Positions 51,634 through 53,323 of a stretch of 53,323 bases of DNA are shown here, piece after piece. Location: NCBI GenBank assembly GCA_025059045.1, contig JANXEA010000010.1, forward strand, positions 1 through 53,323, read 5' to 3'. The DNA comes from Candidatus Bathyarchaeota archaeon (GTDB taxonomy: Archaea > Thermoproteota > Bathyarchaeia > Bathyarchaeales > DTEX01). Numbering within the stretch: position 1 is the stretch's first letter; the number at the start of each line of letters is the position of its first letter. The notes beneath the pieces were generated by a model that saw only the letters and a list, made by a program, of their open reading frames with translations, searched no databases and was not told the DNA's origin. The translations under genes were made by a program, and so were the position numbers.

Positions 51634-52686
51634 ATGGGAAGATCGATGCGGGCATTTAGATTCCATGCCCCTGGATACGTCAAAGTCGAGGATACAGGTA
51701 TCCCGAAGGTTGGACCGAGAGATATTCTAGTCGAAGTTAAGGTTGCGTTGACATGCGGCACTGACGTTAAGATGTATAAAAGGGGGCACCCGAAAGTCAA
51801 GCCTCCAGTCACCCTTGGACATGAATTCTCTGGAATCATCGCAGAGGCGGGGGATAAGGCGGCAGGTCGGTTTCGCGTTGGTGATAGGGTTTCAGTTGCT
51901 AACTCAGCCCCCTGTAACACATGCTTCTTCTGTAAGGTTGGTAAACCTAACCTATGCGAACATCTGATGGAAACGCTGATAGGCTTCAGTGTCGACGGAG
52001 CCTTCGCCGAGTATGTTCTAGTCCCAGCACCCATCGTTGAACAGAACACGTACAAGATTCCTGAGAATGTCTCATTTGAGGAGGCCGCGCTGCTTGAGCC
52101 GCTTGCATGCGCGATTAACGGATGCGAAGCCGCCGACATCGGCTTAGGCGACACAGTAGTGATAATAGGTAGCGGCCCAATAGGCCTAATCCACCTTCAA
52201 CTCGCAAAGATGAAGGGTGCCTCAAGAGTGATCGTTACAGACCTTCGCGAGGAGAGATTGAAGACCGCGGAGAAGCTTGGAGCCGATGTACTTATCAACG
52301 CCTCCAAGGAGGATCAGGTGAGCCGCGTAAAAGAATTAACCAATGGATTAGGCGCTGACATCGTAATAGAAGCTGTCGGCCTACCTGAAACTTGGGAGAC
52401 GGCTGTCCAAATGACGAGAAAAGCTGGAACAACCCTCTTCTTTGGCGGATGCCCCTCAGGCTCAACGATAAAGCTAGACACGGAAAGGATACATTATGAG
52501 GATCTGACATTGAAGGGAATATTCCATCATACGCCCTTCTCAGTCTACAAAGCCTTCAAACTTATATCTTCTGGAAGATTTAATGGAAGACCGCTGATTT
52601 CGGAGCGGATGCGACTCGAAGAGACGGAGAAGGCGCTGAATAAGATGGGAAGTGGAGAATGCATTAAGATTGGGATAATCCCATAA
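51634..52686 (+). CDS. Zinc-dependent alcohol/polyol dehydrogenase (second MDR gene)
   Basis: The 350-residue enzyme has LTCGTDVKMYKRGHP (catalytic zinc), GHEFSGIIAEAG and the structural-zinc CNTCFFCKVGKPNLC near residue 95. The NAD(P) site is IIGSGPIGLIHLQLAK. It is in the same family as the gene at 49665 but only moderately similar, so the two are not a recent duplication. The frame starts at ATG 51634; ATG 51646 has a GGGAAG five bases upstream and fits the usual MRAFRFH start, so it may be the real one. The substrate is unknown: a sugar alcohol, threonine or an aldehyde/alcohol pair are all plausible. Confidence 0.87.
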   Translation: MGRSMRAFRFHAPGYVKVEDTGIPKVGPRDILVEVKVALTCGTDVKMYKRGHPKVKPPVTLGHEFSGIIAEAGDKAAGRFRVGDRVSVANSAPCNTCFFCKVGKPNLCEHLMETLIGFSVDGAFAEYVLVPAPIVEQNTYKIPENVSFEEAALLEPLACAINGCEAADIGLGDTVVIIGSGPIGLIHLQLAKMKGASRVIVTDLREERLKTAEKLGADVLINASKEDQVSRVKELTNGLGADIVIEAVGLPETWETAVQMTRKAGTTLFFGGCPSGSTIKLDTERIHYEDLTLKGIFHHTPFSVYKAFKLISSGRFNGRPLISERMRLEETEKALNKMGSGECIKIGIIP

Positions 52687-52768
52687 TGGATGAGCGGCAA
52701 AGAGACGAAAAATAATTAAGCATGGTTCTTCGAATTATTAAGAAAACTTTGGACAGGGATGAGGGAAG

Positions 52769-53323
52769 TTGCCTGAAGAAGAAGCGATTCTGCAAAAATT
52801 GAGGGATGCAATAGTCAATTTGGACATTGAGGGGGTAAAGGCGGCTGCTCAGGAAGCCCTTGCTGCAGGCATACCCGCATATAAAGCGGTCGTCGAAGGC
52901 ATGGCTAAGGGAATGGAAATAGTTGGACAGAAGTATGAGGCGGGAGAATACTTCCTAGCCGAACTTATCATGGCCGGGGAGACAATGAAAGAGGGGATGA
53001 CAATACTTGAACCCTACCTAAAGGCTGGAGATCTCAAGTCAGCTGGCAAGGTTGTTATCGGCACGGTGAGAGGGGACCTTCACGATATAGGAAAGAATAT
53101 TGTCATCACCCTGCTTAGGGCTGCAAATTTTGAGGTTATCGACTTAGGAATTGATGTTACGCCTGAAAAGTTCGTTGAAGCTGTGAGGGCGCATAGACCC
53201 GACATTCTTGGCATGTCGGCCCTACTTACTACCACGATGATGGAGATGGGGAATGTGATAGAAAGCTTGAAAAAAGCGGGCTTAAGGGACGGCTTAAAGA
53301 TTATTATTGGAGGTGCACCGGTA
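52769..53323 (+). CDS. Corrinoid (cobalamin-binding) methyltransferase protein, 3'-truncated by window
   Basis: The frame opens at TTG 52769, after a GAGGGA ribosome site, and runs 185 codons to the window edge. The first 90 residues form the helical cap typical of MtaC/MtbC/MttC corrinoid proteins (EYFLAELIMAGETMKEGM). The B12-binding domain follows with GTVRGDLHDIGKNIV, where Asp103-x-His105-xx-Gly108 is the lower cobalt ligand motif, then MSALLTTTM and IIGGAPV. Such proteins carry methyl groups between a substrate-specific methyltransferase and a URO-D-type or tetrahydrofolate/tetrahydromethanopterin transferase. The substrate-specific partner should lie just beyond the window. Confidence 0.93.
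   Translation, partial: MPEEEAILQKLRDAIVNLDIEGVKAAAQEALAAGIPAYKAVVEGMAKGMEIVGQKYEAGEYFLAELIMAGETMKEGMTILEPYLKAGDLKSAGKVVIGTVRGDLHDIGKNIVITLLRAANFEVIDLGIDVTPEKFVEAVRAHRPDILGMSALLTTTMMEMGNVIESLKKAGLRDGLKIIIGGAPV

Noticed and set aside
51585-52154. A 189-residue reverse-strand frame opposite the second zinc dehydrogenase.
   Set aside because: The forward frame has all dehydrogenase motifs, and the reverse peptide shows no domain or start signal.

Overview
The window looks like a chromosome segment of an uncultured TACK-group archaeon, most like Bathyarchaeia. The case rests on gene content: TFB, SRP19, Gar1, Alba, eS26, eS8, eL40, class I LysRS, Pth2, TruD, Cgi121 and the ABCE1 recycling factor are archaeal/eukaryote-type, and eS26 is typical of TACK rather than euryarchaeal genomes. 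A full SMC-ScpA-ScpB set and a tungsten-type aldehyde:ferredoxin oxidoreductase argue against Sulfolobales. TTG and GTG starts are common, TATA-like boxes about 25 bp from starts are visible at many genes, and many transcripts look leaderless or nearly so. No tRNA, rRNA, CRISPR array, insertion sequence or phage gene was seen. Genes are packed tightly; the only gene-free stretch of about 300 bases is 13073-13378, which holds a candidate C/D-box sRNA and two promoters.

Layout. 1-2450: a GH4 glycosidase cut by the window edge, a small membrane protein, an orphan ECF S-component-like membrane protein and DapF. 2541-8326: an OCD/alanine dehydrogenase-family gene with a branched-chain aminotransferase, ThrRS, two small unknown proteins and an alpha/beta hydrolase. 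8413-13072: PfkB kinase, eS26, CDP-alcohol phosphotransferase, triosephosphate isomerase, ABCE1. 13379-19085: mostly RNA biology (THUMP/Tan1-like protein, Cgi121, a phosphoribosyltransferase, FAU-1, RtcA, LysRS). 19199-25914: accessory metabolism (stand-alone LigD-type phosphoesterase, single-chain transketolase, URO-D-family protein, secreted and anchored PL11 rhamnogalacturonan lyase, DUF362 protein). 25966-33439: a reverse-strand block reading DUF2096-like, smc, scpA, scpB, eS8, SRP19, gar1, tfb. 33666-38701: Pth2, TruD, AspRS, NusA-like KH protein, Alba, eL40 and an HTH-phosphoribosyltransferase regulator. 38895-41761: an unknown protein followed by AOR and its polyferredoxin. 41807-47519: RNase HII, THEP1 and PyrI, divergent from PyrB, then an Lhr-type helicase. 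47565-53323: Nudix hydrolase, dihydrolipoyl dehydrogenase, two zinc dehydrogenases around a lipoate ligase, and the first part of a corrinoid protein.

How they fit. Housekeeping clusters for translation, tRNA modification and chromosome organisation are interspersed with genes for using plant-type carbohydrate: GH4, PL11, an esterase-like hydrolase, PfkB, TPI and transketolase. Ferredoxin-linked aldehyde oxidation (AOR) and corrinoid chemistry suggest an anaerobic organotroph with possible C1 capacity. The least ordinary items are the archaeal PL11 lyase, the unknown gene coupled to AOR, the divergent pyrI/pyrB arrangement, the candidate sRNA, and a direct-repeat operator candidate at the start of the regulator gene. 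Nothing in the window is a clear, wholly new defence or mobile system.
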